Source of the DNA: an uncultured Lachnospiraceae bacterium
GTDB lineage: Bacteria > Bacillota > Clostridia > Lachnospirales > Lachnospiraceae
DNA: 64,000 nt
Reading direction: 5' to 3'
NCBI GenBank assembly: GCA_910588875.1
Contig: CAJURT010000007.1
Coordinates: 58,370 to 122,369, forward strand
This document shows positions 42,379 through 50,193 of the stretch, one piece after another. A program made the translations under genes and the position numbers. The stretch's first letter is position 1; each line of letters begins with the position of its first letter. Under the pieces are notes generated by a model. It saw only the letters and a program-made list of their open reading frames with translations. It was not told where the DNA came from and searched no databases.

Positions 42379-43749
42379 CTAAAAGGGCATCTTCATCTTG
42401 CCAAACATTCCTCCTAAGCTGCCCAGGCCGCCTTTGCCTTTCCTGCCGCCCATCATGCCGGGCAATTGTTTCAGCATTTTTTTCATCTGGTCAAACTGCT
42501 TAACAATGCGGTTGACCTCACTGATATCCACGCCGGCACCCTTTGCAATCCGCTGTTTGCGGGACGGGTTCATAAGGGACGGGTTCGCCCGTTCTTCCTT
42601 GGTCATGGAGAGGATAATCGCCTCAACCCGGTCCATGGCAGAATCATCCACCTCCGGCATACCCCCTTTTAACTGCCCCATGCCCGGCAGCATGCTCATA
42701 ATGCCGCCCAGGCCGCCCATCTTTTTGATCTGGCGCATCTGATCAAGGAAGTCATTGTAATCGAACTCTGCTTTGCGCAGTTTCTGGCTCATCTCCCGGG
42801 CTTTTTCCTCATCCATTTCCAGTTCTGCCTTTTCAATCAGGGTCAGAACATCTCCCATTCCCAGAATCCGGGAAGCCATACGGTCAGGATAGAATTGTTC
42901 CAAATCGGAAAGCTTCTCTCCCATACCAATATAAAGGATCGGTTTTCCGGTAACTGCACGGATGGAAAGGGCGGCACCGCCGCGGGTATCCCCGTCCAGC
43001 TTAGTGAGGATCACTCCGTCAATCCCAACTTTTTCCTGGAACATGGATGCAACGTTCACCGCATCCTGCCCGGTCATGGCATCCACCACCAGGATCGTCT
43101 GGTCCAGTGATACGGCATCCCGGATCCGAACCAGTTCTTCCATCATGCCTTCGTCTACATGCAGCCGTCCTGCGGTGTCTAAGATAACCACATTATAGCC
43201 GTTTTTCGCCGCATGCTCCACCGCAGCCTTTGCGATATTGACCGGATCCTGATGTTCTCCCATGGAAAACACCGGAACCCCCTGGCGTTCCCCATTGATC
43301 TGCAGCTGCTGGATCGCAGCAGGCCGGTATACATCACATGCAGCCAACAGAGGCTTCCTCCCACGTGCCTTCAGCTTTCCGGCTATCTTGGCTGTGGTGG
43401 TAGTCTTTCCTGCCCCCTGCAGGCCCGCCATCATAAGAATGGTAATCTCATTCGCGGGTTTTAAAGCAATCTCTGTGGTGTCGGAACCCATCAGCCGGAT
43501 CAGTTCCTCATTGACGATCTTGATCACCATCTGCCCTGGCTGCAGAGAACCGAGTACTTCTTCGCCCACAGCCCGTTCCTGGACAGAATTCACAAACTGC
43601 TTCACTACCTTAAAGCTGACATCCGCTTCCAGCAGAGCCATCTTCACTTCCTTAAGGGCTGCCTTGACATCTGCCTCTGACAGACGGCCTTTGCCCCGCA
43701 GATTCTTAAATACATTCTGCAATTTATCGGATAAGCTTTCAAAAGCCAT
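42379..43749 (-). CDS. ffh: Signal recognition particle protein Ffh
   Basis: Ffh binds 4.5S RNA and signal peptides of nascent membrane proteins, and pairs with FtsY. The 456-residue protein has the N-domain, the SRP GTPase motifs GLQGAGKTTTTAKIA, LDTAGRLHVDE and TKLDGDTRGGAALS, and a Met-rich M domain (MRQIKKMGGLGGIMSMLPGM onward), ending with GGLGSLGGMFGKMKMPF. ATG at 43749 has AGGAGGGG upstream. It is the second gene after ylxM; ftsY is 12 kb to the right. Confidence 0.97.
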   Translation of the reverse strand: MAFESLSDKLQNVFKNLRGKGRLSEADVKAALKEVKMALLEADVSFKVVKQFVNSVQERAVGEEVLGSLQPGQMVIKIVNEELIRLMGSDTTEIALKPANEITILMMAGLQGAGKTTTTAKIAGKLKARGRKPLLAACDVYRPAAIQQLQINGERQGVPVFSMGEHQDPVNIAKAAVEHAAKNGYNVVILDTAGRLHVDEGMMEELVRIRDAVSLDQTILVVDAMTGQDAVNVASMFQEKVGIDGVILTKLDGDTRGGAALSIRAVTGKPILYIGMGEKLSDLEQFYPDRMASRILGMGDVLTLIEKAELEMDEEKAREMSQKLRKAEFDYNDFLDQMRQIKKMGGLGGIMSMLPGMGQLKGGMPEVDDSAMDRVEAIILSMTKEERANPSLMNPSRKQRIAKGAGVDISEVNRIVKQFDQMKKMLKQLPGMMGGRKGKGGLGSLGGMFGKMKMPF

Positions 43750-43764
43750 AAAACCCCTCCTGCT

Positions 43765-43812
43765 CCAGGGTGTGTTTGAACCATCTGCCTGAAAGCAATT
43801 TTCAAACACTCT
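43765..43812. repeat. Short inverted-repeat element between ylxM and ffh
   Basis: GTGTGTTTGAA (left) and TTTCAAACACTCT (right) form an imperfect inverted repeat around about 16 bases. The left arm CCAGGGTGTGTTTGAA recurs at 24803 with one mismatch. It lies between the ylxM stop and the ffh ribosome site. It could be a REP/MITE remnant or an RNA hairpin affecting ffh translation. Confidence 0.5.
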
Positions 43813-44154
43813 TTAGAGTTCCATAATATCTGCGGATACCTTTTCAATCTGTGCAATCAGGGATTCATCCCCAGTCTCCCGGAACGCCTTGAGTTTCTGC
43901 TGGATCTCTCCCACCATCTGCCTGGTTTCCTGAAACTTGCTGACCAGATGAAGTTTTTCTTCATAACCGTCAAGAATCCGCTCACAGCGTTTGACCAGGT
44001 CATGGACGCCCTGGCGGCTGATCCCAAGTTCCTGGGCAATCTCACCCAAGGACATGTCATTAAACACCGCATCCTCATAGACTGCACGCTGGTGTTCCGT
44101 GAGCAATTCACCATAAAAATCATACAAAAGGCTTTGTTTTATAATGCCATCCAT
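43813..44154 (-). CDS. ylxM: YlxM family putative HTH protein
   Basis: A 113-residue YlxM/p13-like protein with FYGELLTEHQRAVYEDAVFNDMSLGEIAQELGISRQGVHDLVKRCERIL, a sigma-like helix-turn-helix. It is widely co-encoded with ffh and thought to regulate or assist the SRP genes, without defined ligand. ATG at 44154 has AGGTGA; the upstream-extended frame overlaps the CAP gene. The promoter -10 is only 15 bases from the start codon. Confidence 0.92.
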   Translation of the reverse strand: MDGIIKQSLLYDFYGELLTEHQRAVYEDAVFNDMSLGEIAQELGISRQGVHDLVKRCERILDGYEEKLHLVSKFQETRQMVGEIQQKLKAFRETGDESLIAQIEKVSADIMEL

Positions 44155-44169
44155 AACATCACCTGCACT

Positions 44170-44198
44170 ATCATACAAGAAAAAGCGGAAGGTGTCAA
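44170..44198 (-). promoter_or_regulatory. Promoter of the ylxM-ffh-rpsP-... operon
   Basis: Minus-strand TTGACA (44193-44198) and TATGAT (44170-44175), spacer 17. It overlaps the terminator of the upstream CAP gene. Predicted initiation near 44163 leaves an about 10-base leader. Confidence 0.75.
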
Positions 44199-44225
44199 GT
44201 GTTTTTTCTTTACACCTCCGCTTTT
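44180..44225 (-). terminator. Terminator of the fructokinase-CAP unit
   Basis: Minus-strand AAAAGCGGAGGTGT pairs with ACACCTTCCGCTTTT (one bulge), loop about 16 bases, followed by TTTTTC. The -35 element of the ylxM promoter lies at the base of the loop, so terminator and promoter are nested. Confidence 0.8.
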
Positions 44226-44227
44226 CA

Positions 44228-44872
44228 TTATCTGCCCACAGTGAATATCTGTGCCCAGTACCCCTGGCCGCTGCTGTCTTTAAAATATCCGACACCGATA
44301 TTGGTGTATTTTTCATTGAGGATATTCTCTTTGTGGCCTTCACTGGTCATCCAGGCTGACATCACAGCCTCCGGAGTGCGGTACCCAAAAGCCACATTTT
44401 CACCACAGCTGCGGTAACTGACCCCATTCTGCTCCAACACGGTGCGGTATGCGCTCCCGTCCGGCCTTGTGTGGGAAAAACTGGAAGTCAGTTCCTCTGC
44501 ACGGACGGCAGCCGCCAGGGATATGTTATCTGACTTTTCAAGCGTGGTTAAACCGGCTTTTGTCCGCTCCTCGTTCACCAAAGAAACCACTTGCCGGATA
44601 TAGGGGCTTTCCTGGATTACCGGCTGGCCTGCCTCTGCAACCAGCCCGGGTTCTGCAGCCACTCCCCCCGGGCCCGGCGCCAGGGGAACCTCCTCATCGG
44701 GAATCCATGCCCCTGTTCCACTGGACAGATCACCTTCCTCACTGGCCGGCGTTAAAATTCCATAGGGCCCCGGGGAACTATCACCGCCCCCTTCATAGCG
44801 CGAAGCCGCCATTCCGAAGCCCAAACCGAATATGCACATCGCCATTGCTGTGAAAACCACAGTTTTTTTCAT
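44228..44872 (-). CDS. Secreted/membrane-anchored CAP (SCP/PR1) domain protein
   Basis: A 214-residue protein with a hydrophobic N terminus (KKTVVFTAMAMCIFGLGFGM) and a Gly/Pro/Glu-rich linker, then a CAP domain: VNEERTKAGLTTLEKSDNISLAAAVRAEEL, SFSHTRPDGSAYRTVL, GENVAFGYRTPEAVMSAWMTSEGHKENILN and TNIGVGYF...WAQIF. Histidine and glutamate of the CAP cavity are retained. Bacterial CAP proteins are surface proteins of mostly unknown role, some linked to sporulation (YkwD). The start overlaps the fructokinase stop by ATGA, so it is translationally coupled. Confidence 0.92.
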   Translation of the reverse strand: MKKTVVFTAMAMCIFGLGFGMAASRYEGGGDSSPGPYGILTPASEEGDLSSGTGAWIPDEEVPLAPGPGGVAAEPGLVAEAGQPVIQESPYIRQVVSLVNEERTKAGLTTLEKSDNISLAAAVRAEELTSSFSHTRPDGSAYRTVLEQNGVSYRSCGENVAFGYRTPEAVMSAWMTSEGHKENILNEKYTNIGVGYFKDSSGQGYWAQIFTVGR

Positions 44873-45828
44873 TTCCTGTCCATCTCCTCCATCATTGGAT
44901 AAGAAGCAATTGCACCGCGCCCCATCACGCTTTTGCCGCAAAAACGGTTGGCAAAAGCCAGGTACCGTTCCATCTGGCTTGGGGTAAGCCTGTCTAAGGT
45001 ATCCGCCGTCACTCCGTCCGCAGACAGACAGTACAAAAAGGAACCAATAAAGCCATCCCCGGCTCCCGTGGTATCCACAGCCTTTACTTTTTGGCTTGGT
45101 GCAAAAGCGGATGCTTCCTTTGTATAGCATTCTGCCCCTTCAGACCCCTTCGTATAGATCACAAGCCTGGTATTCCCCTTTAACAGCTGGGGAAGGGCAT
45201 CTTTTATATCCCCGCAGCCGGTGATAAACTCCAATTCCTCATCTGAGATCTTCAGCACATGGGCCATCGGCGCAAACTCATGCACCACCTGCTTAAGGGC
45301 CATCGTATCCTCCCACAAGGCAAAACGCAGATTTGGGTCAAAGCTTACCAATGCCCCTGCTTTTTCGGCATATGCAACAGCCTGGCGGTGTGCTTCCTTC
45401 ATCGGGAAGTCTCCCAGGGACACAGAGCAGAAATGTAAGCCGAAGGCATCCTGGAACCATTCCTGCCGGATATCTTTTGCTTCCATCAGCATATCTGCCC
45501 CTGGCTTGCGGTAAAAAGAAAACTCCCGGTTTCCATCTTCCTTCAATGCCACAAAAGCAAGGGAAGTATTCGCCTTTGCCGTCCGTTTTACATACTCACA
45601 GCCAATTCCGCAGGAAACAAACTCATCTGCAATTTTATCTCCAAAGGGATCATCGCCTAACTGGGTGATCATTGACGCCTCACCCCCTAGTTTTACGTAA
45701 GCTCCGCACACGTTTGCCGGAGCCCCGCCAACTGCAGGCGCAAAAGCCGAGACCCGCTTCATCTCTTTCCCTGATTCTGCGGGAATGAAATCAATCAATG
45801 CTTCTCCGATTGCCAGTAACCGTCTCAT
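44869..45828 (-). CDS. scrK: Fructokinase, PfkB family
   Basis: A 319-residue PfkB-type sugar kinase with GEALIDFIPAESG, the sugar-binding VGGAPANVCGAYVKLGG, SFDPNLRFALWED and the anion-hole motif VDTTGAGDGFIGSFL containing the catalytic Asp. Similar proteins are fructokinases. It could phosphorylate fructose from the GH32 pathway located 33 kb away. ATG at 45828 has GGAGG; its own promoter lies 40-70 bases upstream. It is coupled to the CAP gene. Confidence 0.88.
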   Translation of the reverse strand: MRRLLAIGEALIDFIPAESGKEMKRVSAFAPAVGGAPANVCGAYVKLGGEASMITQLGDDPFGDKIADEFVSCGIGCEYVKRTAKANTSLAFVALKEDGNREFSFYRKPGADMLMEAKDIRQEWFQDAFGLHFCSVSLGDFPMKEAHRQAVAYAEKAGALVSFDPNLRFALWEDTMALKQVVHEFAPMAHVLKISDEELEFITGCGDIKDALPQLLKGNTRLVIYTKGSEGAECYTKEASAFAPSQKVKAVDTTGAGDGFIGSFLYCLSADGVTADTLDRLTPSQMERYLAFANRFCGKSVMGRGAIASYPMMEEMDRK

Positions 45829-45867
45829 AATTGCTATCCTCCATAACCAATGTATTCTGTTAAGGTA

Positions 45868-45896
45868 ATCATAATATATTTGGAAAAAAAGAGCAA
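45868..45896 (-). promoter_or_regulatory. Promoter of fructokinase
   Basis: Minus-strand TTGCTC and TATGAT (45868-45873) with a 17-base spacer, inside the 94-base gap between the reverse transcriptase and fructokinase genes. Confidence 0.65.
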
Positions 45897-45922
45897 GGAT
45901 TTGTTCCTGATATCTGCTGATT

Positions 45923-46993
45923 TCAGACCCCTTTTGTCCCCTGTTTTGCCTTCTCTTTCTTCTCCTCTGCCAACAGCCGGTTTTCTGCTTCCAAAAACCA
46001 CTTATCCTCCGGCCTGGTCAGACGGACATGCCGCACCTTCCCCATCAATACCTGCAGATACCGCTGCCGGTCAACGGAGCCGTCCGGCAGCAGGAAACCT
46101 TTTGCCTCTCCGCTATGATTCAGATGCCCCTCCAGGCCAAATTTCTGGCAATAATACAACTCCTGGCGCAGTTTCCGGCGATACTCTGCAGAGGTCTGTA
46201 CCCGCTCATTGACCACCAGCCCGGTCACTGTCTGCCGTGTTTTTTGTGACAGCACCTTTGTTTTCTTCCTGTTCAGTTCAAAGCCCATTGCATGGAGGAA
46301 ATTCTCTGCCTTCTGCCGGATCTCCCTCACGTCAAAGTCCCCGGAAAAAGCCATATCATCACAATAGCGGCTATAGGAAATTCCCCGGTCTTCACACCAT
46401 CCTGCCATATGCTCGTCAAAGGGCTTCATCACCAGATTGGCAATTGCCGGTGAAGTCGGCGCTCCCTGGGGCAGGTATTCCCCATAGCAGCATAAAGAGG
46501 TAAGCAAAACGCCTACCGGCGGAGGGAAGGATCTTGCCGGAAATGCATGGCAGAGAACCATAGGAAAGGTAATATTCCGGAAAAAATCCCTGATATCCAG
46601 CTTCATTACCAGGGGTTTTCCCACATGTCCGGAGGCATTGCAAAGAATCCCTCCCTGCTTGTGGTATGCGGTTGCACAGTCTGCGACGGAAAGGCCTTCC
46701 AATACATGGTGAAGGAGATTTCTCTGGACATATTTGAGCAGGGGATCCGGAGCCAGTAAGATCCGGCGGGATCCGTCCTTTTTGGGAATGGAAATCCGTT
46801 CATAATGTCTTTTGCTATGGTTGCTTAACGCGTAAAGGCAGGCCATCACTTTCTCTTCCTTCCATCCGTTTTCCCCTAACAGATGGAAGGAAAGTATCAT
46901 TTCCCGGCAATGTGCATCTGTACAATAGCGCCACAAATCTTTCCTTGATACTGTCCAGGCACTGCCATGCCCCCTGTTTTCCTCATTGTCCAT
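45923..46993 (-). CDS. Retron-type reverse transcriptase, stand-alone
   Basis: This 356-residue reverse transcriptase has RT domains in order: IPKKDGSRRIL (69-79), NASGH (119-123, the retron NAxxH motif of region X), KLDIRDFF with catalytic Asp133 (131-138), LPQGAPTSP (174-182), YCDD (210-213, Asp212-Asp213; most retrons have YADD) and VTGLVVN (256-262, the retron VTG motif). A Lys-rich tail ends the protein. RNA/DNA synthesis from a structured RNA template is the known reaction of this class, usually as anti-phage defence. ATG at 46993 has AGGAG 10 bases upstream. Upstream is a divergent kinase gene only 85 bp away and downstream is fructokinase, so no accessory effector gene and no room for a canonical 5-prime msr-msd RNA are visible. 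Confidence 0.85.
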   Translation of the reverse strand: MDNEENRGHGSAWTVSRKDLWRYCTDAHCREMILSFHLLGENGWKEEKVMACLYALSNHSKRHYERISIPKKDGSRRILLAPDPLLKYVQRNLLHHVLEGLSVADCATAYHKQGGILCNASGHVGKPLVMKLDIRDFFRNITFPMVLCHAFPARSFPPPVGVLLTSLCCYGEYLPQGAPTSPAIANLVMKPFDEHMAGWCEDRGISYSRYCDDMAFSGDFDVREIRQKAENFLHAMGFELNRKKTKVLSQKTRQTVTGLVVNERVQTSAEYRRKLRQELYYCQKFGLEGHLNHSGEAKGFLLPDGSVDRQRYLQVLMGKVRHVRLTRPEDKWFLEAENRLLAEEKKEKAKQGTKGV

Positions 46994-47020
46994 CCCTGAT
47001 GTTCTCCTGTAATGAAAAGA

Positions 47021-47049
47021 TTGAATAATATCATAATCTGTCGTATAAT
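47021..47049 (+). promoter_or_regulatory. Promoter of the PfkB-family kinase
   Basis: TTGAAT (47021-47026) and TATAAT (47044-47049), spacer 17. It occupies most of the 85-base gap between the reverse transcriptase and this gene. Confidence 0.8.
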
Positions 47050-47078
47050 AGCTGCATCCCAAAAAAGGAGGCTTCCTT

Positions 47079-47990
47079 ATGAAACCAGCCCTTATCATTG
47101 GTTCCACCTGCGTGGATATTATCATCAACATTGACCATCTCCCCAAGACGGAGGAAAACCTGCGTCCCAAGTCCCAGACAATGGCCCTTGGGGGATGCGC
47201 CTATAATGTATCCCATATGATGCGCCTCTTCCATGCTCCCCATACCTTTGTCACCCCGGTTGGCACCGGGCTATACGGCAACTATGTGGCAGAGCAATTT
47301 GACAAGCTGCAGATCCCTGTCCATGTCCGTGTGACCGACATGGACAATGGCTGCTGTTATTGCCTGGTAGAGGCAAGCGGAGAACGCACATTCCTGTCTG
47401 TTCATGGGGCTGAATACACATTCCAAAAGTCTTGGATGGATTCCCTCCCCCCAGACAGCCATCAGCTGGCCTATGTTTGCGGCCTGGAGATTGAAGAGCC
47501 CACCGGGCTTTCCCTGATTGAGTATTTAGAGGAGCATACCTGCCTGGAAATCTGTTACGCCCCGGGCCCCCGGGGGGTTAAAATTGATCCGGCCAAGACT
47601 GAACGGATGCTCCGGCTTGGGCCGATTCTCCACATCAACAAAAAAGAAGCCCTGGCTTTAAGCGGCTGCTCCTCTTATCAGAAGGCAGCGGAAATCCTTC
47701 ATGCCCGAACACACAACACGGTCATCATTACCCTGGGGGAGCATGGCTGTTACTGCAAAGAAAAAACGGGAGGGACATTTTTTGTGCCCTCTGTCCCCTC
47801 CGGGCATGTGGCTGACACCATTGGGGCCGGTGATGCCCATATTGGGACTATCTTAGCATTAATGACCAAGGGCTGTCCCCTTTATGAGGCGGTCTCCTGC
47901 GCCAATCTCGTGTCTGCGGCTGTGGTAGAGATCCCGGGGGCAATCCTTCCTGCCGGAAAGCTTCCTGCGGCCCTCCGCAAATATCTGTAG
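47079..47990 (+). CDS. PfkB-family carbohydrate/nucleoside kinase
   Basis: A 303-residue ribokinase-fold kinase: GSTCVDIIINIDHLPKTEE, MALGGCAYNVSHMMRLF (sugar-site glycines), and VADTIGAGDAHIGTIL, the anion-hole motif with catalytic Asp. The substrate could be a sugar or nucleoside; the CY-rich middle does not identify it. AAAAAAGGAGG precedes the ATG. It is the only plus-strand gene between 36 and 64 kb and terminates in a strong hairpin. Confidence 0.88.
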   Translation: MKPALIIGSTCVDIIINIDHLPKTEENLRPKSQTMALGGCAYNVSHMMRLFHAPHTFVTPVGTGLYGNYVAEQFDKLQIPVHVRVTDMDNGCCYCLVEASGERTFLSVHGAEYTFQKSWMDSLPPDSHQLAYVCGLEIEEPTGLSLIEYLEEHTCLEICYAPGPRGVKIDPAKTERMLRLGPILHINKKEALALSGCSSYQKAAEILHARTHNTVIITLGEHGCYCKEKTGGTFFVPSVPSGHVADTIGAGDAHIGTILALMTKGCPLYEAVSCANLVSAAVVEIPGAILPAGKLPAALRKYL

Positions 47991-48008
47991 CCGTTTCTGC
48001 AATGCACT

Positions 48009-48056
48009 GGTAAAAAAGGAGCCGGAGCCATTCAGAACCCCGGTTCCTTTTTTACC
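48009..48056. terminator. Bidirectional terminator after the PfkB-family kinase
   Basis: GGTAAAAAAGGAGCCGG and CCGGTTCCTTTTTTACC pair with one mismatch over a 14-base loop; the T-tract on either strand terminates both the kinase and the converging potC gene. Confidence 0.88.
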
Positions 48057-48095
48057 TGTCAAATCTATAACAATCTCATCCTCTTCCAATGGGCA

Positions 48096-48875
48096 CTATA
48101 CTACGCTCTTAAGCCCCAAAGTTTTTTCTATCACAAGCATCACACCCAGCGTAATGACCATCAGAAGCGTAGCCAAAGCAGCAATCGTCGGGTCAAAATG
48201 GTATTCCACATACGCCATCATCTCAATCGGCAGCATAGAGACCCCTGCCTGGGTCAGGAATGCGGAAAGTGATACATTGTTAAAAGAGTTGATCACTGCC
48301 ATAATACAGGCGGACACAATACCTGATTTGATATTGGGAAGCAGGATATGGAAAAATGTATAAATATTCCCTGCTCCCAAAATCCTTGCAGCCTCCTCCA
48401 TGGAAAAATCAAAATTGGCCAAGCTGGATGTGACGACACGCATCACATAGGGTATGGACAGGATCGTATGCCCGATCAGCAGGCTCGGCATTGCCGGCAG
48501 CTTAAAACGGTTCACCACATACCGGAGCATGACAAAGCCCAGAACAATCACCGGGATCAGCACGGGTGACAGGAACAGGCTTTTGATCAGTTCCTTTCCC
48601 CTGAAGCGGTAACGGTTCAGCGCATAGGCCGCCGGAAGCCCCAGGATCAGCGCCAGGAAGGTGCCGGCAAAAGCAATGATTATACTGTTTTTCGCCGCAC
48701 TCCCAAAACTTTTCACCTGCATAATCTGGTGATACCAGCGCAGGGTAAAACCCTCTCCCGGGAATTTCAGATATGTGGTGTCGCTAAAGGAAGCTGCCAT
48801 GATAACCAGCAGCGGCCCAATCAGGAACACATACACCAGCAAAGTCACAAAAAACAAAGATTTGCTCTTTCTCAT
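48096..48875 (-). CDS. potC: Polyamine-type ABC permease (PotC-like)
   Basis: A 259-residue permease with six hydrophobic segments and an EAA loop (EEAARILGAGNIYTFFHILLP). LLVYVFLIGPLLVIMAASF and PGEGFTLRWYHQIMQ are typical of PotC and related systems for spermidine/putrescine, thiamin or opines. ATG at 48875 has AAAGGAG seven bases upstream; the frame opens upstream within the binding-protein gene. It is the last gene of a four-gene unit in the order permease, ATPase, binding protein, permease. Confidence 0.88.
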   Translation of the reverse strand: MRKSKSLFFVTLLVYVFLIGPLLVIMAASFSDTTYLKFPGEGFTLRWYHQIMQVKSFGSAAKNSIIIAFAGTFLALILGLPAAYALNRYRFRGKELIKSLFLSPVLIPVIVLGFVMLRYVVNRFKLPAMPSLLIGHTILSIPYVMRVVTSSLANFDFSMEEAARILGAGNIYTFFHILLPNIKSGIVSACIMAVINSFNNVSLSAFLTQAGVSMLPIEMMAYVEYHFDPTIAALATLLMVITLGVMLVIEKTLGLKSVV

Positions 48876-48903
48876 GGATAACTCCTTTGCATCAGGCAAT
48901 TCG

Positions 48904-50064
48904 TTATTGGACGGAGAACAATTCATTCCATTTGGCAATCCAGTCTGCCTTGTTGGCATTGATTACCGACCAGTCAGGAATCAGCAGATTGTCAATCATT
49001 TCTTTTCCGTAAGTAAAATTAGCCGCCTGCTCCGGTGTCAGTTCCACGTCGGTCCTTACCGGGGCATCCACACCGTCCAGAGCCTCCGCTAACTGCACCT
49101 CTTTGGAAATGTAGAAATCAACAAACGCCTGGGCAAGTTCTTTATTCTGGCAGCCCTTGATAATGTTCACGGCATTAAAACCACTATATACCCCTTCAGC
49201 CGGATCTACCCACACATAGTCATCCGAGGCAGACTGGGCTGCCGTGTAGGAGTAATCCAGCAGAACCGCAACTGAGATCTCGCCCTGGTTTAACATAGTG
49301 ATGGTGTCGTTGGCGCTGGTATAGGTTTTCATGATATTGGGTTTTAACTCCTCAAACTTTGCCAAAATCGCCTCATCGTCACTGCCCGGGGTGAGGCCGG
49401 CCATCTTTGCCACCGAATAATACATCAGCGGCCCAGAGGTGGTGGTGATATCCGGGATTGCAATCGAGCCCTCCAGTTCCGGGTTCCAGAGATCTTCCCA
49501 GGAGGTAATCTCAATCGGGCAGGTGGACTTATCATATACGATTCCAAGGCGGTTAAAGCTGTAAGCCGGCCCGTAACCTTCGCCAAAGGGAGCCTTCGCA
49601 TTATCATACACCGCAGACAAGTTGGACAGGCTGTCCGTATCGATGGTATCGATCAGGTCTGCATCGATCAGATCTGCGATAAAAGCATCGCCAATCACTA
49701 CGATGTCGTAGTTTTCCGGAGATTCCTTGATCTTGGTCACACGTTCCGCGTTCTTTCCGGTATCCACAATCAGTTCACAGCCCGTTGCTTCCATAAAAGG
49801 ATCGTAAATGTTCTTCTGAACCAACTCTGCATTAAAAGAAAATGTGGAAATCCGCAGCTGCTGCCCTTCAAAGGACGGGAGGTCTGCCCCAGCCGCTTCT
49901 GTTCCCGCCGCGTCGCCTGCCTCCTCCTTTGCCCCATCCTCCGCTGCCGAAGCCGCAGGAGCCGCCGTAGTGGCAGTATTCTCAGGCTGGCCGGAACCGC
50001 CGCAGGCAGCCAGGGATGCAGCCATAGCTGCCGTCAGTACAACGCTTAACAGTTTCTTTTTCAT
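48904..50064 (-). CDS. Polyamine-type ABC solute-binding lipoprotein (PotD-like)
   Basis: A 386-residue binding protein with lipobox LAAC (Cys about 21), an Ala/Glu/Thr linker, then QLRISTFSFNAELVQKNI, ITSWEDLWNPELEGSIAIPD, and NRLGIVYDKSTCPIEITSW, which fit the PotD/PotF-like group. The ligand could be spermidine, putrescine or another small cation; the presence of PotA/B/C partners suggests a polyamine-like uptake system. It follows potA through a 129-base gap containing stem-loops. Confidence 0.85.
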   Translation of the reverse strand: MKKKLLSVVLTAAMAASLAACGGSGQPENTATTAAPAASAAEDGAKEEAGDAAGTEAAGADLPSFEGQQLRISTFSFNAELVQKNIYDPFMEATGCELIVDTGKNAERVTKIKESPENYDIVVIGDAFIADLIDADLIDTIDTDSLSNLSAVYDNAKAPFGEGYGPAYSFNRLGIVYDKSTCPIEITSWEDLWNPELEGSIAIPDITTTSGPLMYYSVAKMAGLTPGSDDEAILAKFEELKPNIMKTYTSANDTITMLNQGEISVAVLLDYSYTAAQSASDDYVWVDPAEGVYSGFNAVNIIKGCQNKELAQAFVDFYISKEVQLAEALDGVDAPVRTDVELTPEQAANFTYGKEMIDNLLIPDWSVINANKADWIAKWNELFSVQ

Positions 50065-50103
50065 AATCTCTTTTCTCCTTTTTCTTTTCTATGAGAAAGT
50101 TTC

Positions 50104-50179
50104 GCCGCCCAAGGCGGTCCTGAAAACTTCCCTGCACCGTAATATGCCGGTTTCGGCATATGAGAGCCGCTGTACAGGG
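50104..50179 (-). repeat. Stem-loop cluster between potA and the binding-protein gene
   Basis: ATATGCCG and CGGCATAT (50142-50161) form an 8-bp stem with a 4-base loop, enclosed by CCCTGCAC (50130-50137) and GTACAGGG (50172-50179). A second hairpin, CCGCC-CAA-GGCGG, lies at 50105-50117. No clear T-tract follows, so these may be mRNA-stabilising or attenuating elements that set binding-protein output. Confidence 0.55.
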
Positions 50180-50193
50180 CTCTTGCAAAAAGC

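Noticed and set aside
46994..47078. Retron msr-msd RNA in the divergent gap
   Set aside because: 85 bases are too few, and the kinase promoter (TTGAAT-N17-TATAAT) already fills the region; overlapping or distant RNA cannot be ruled out.
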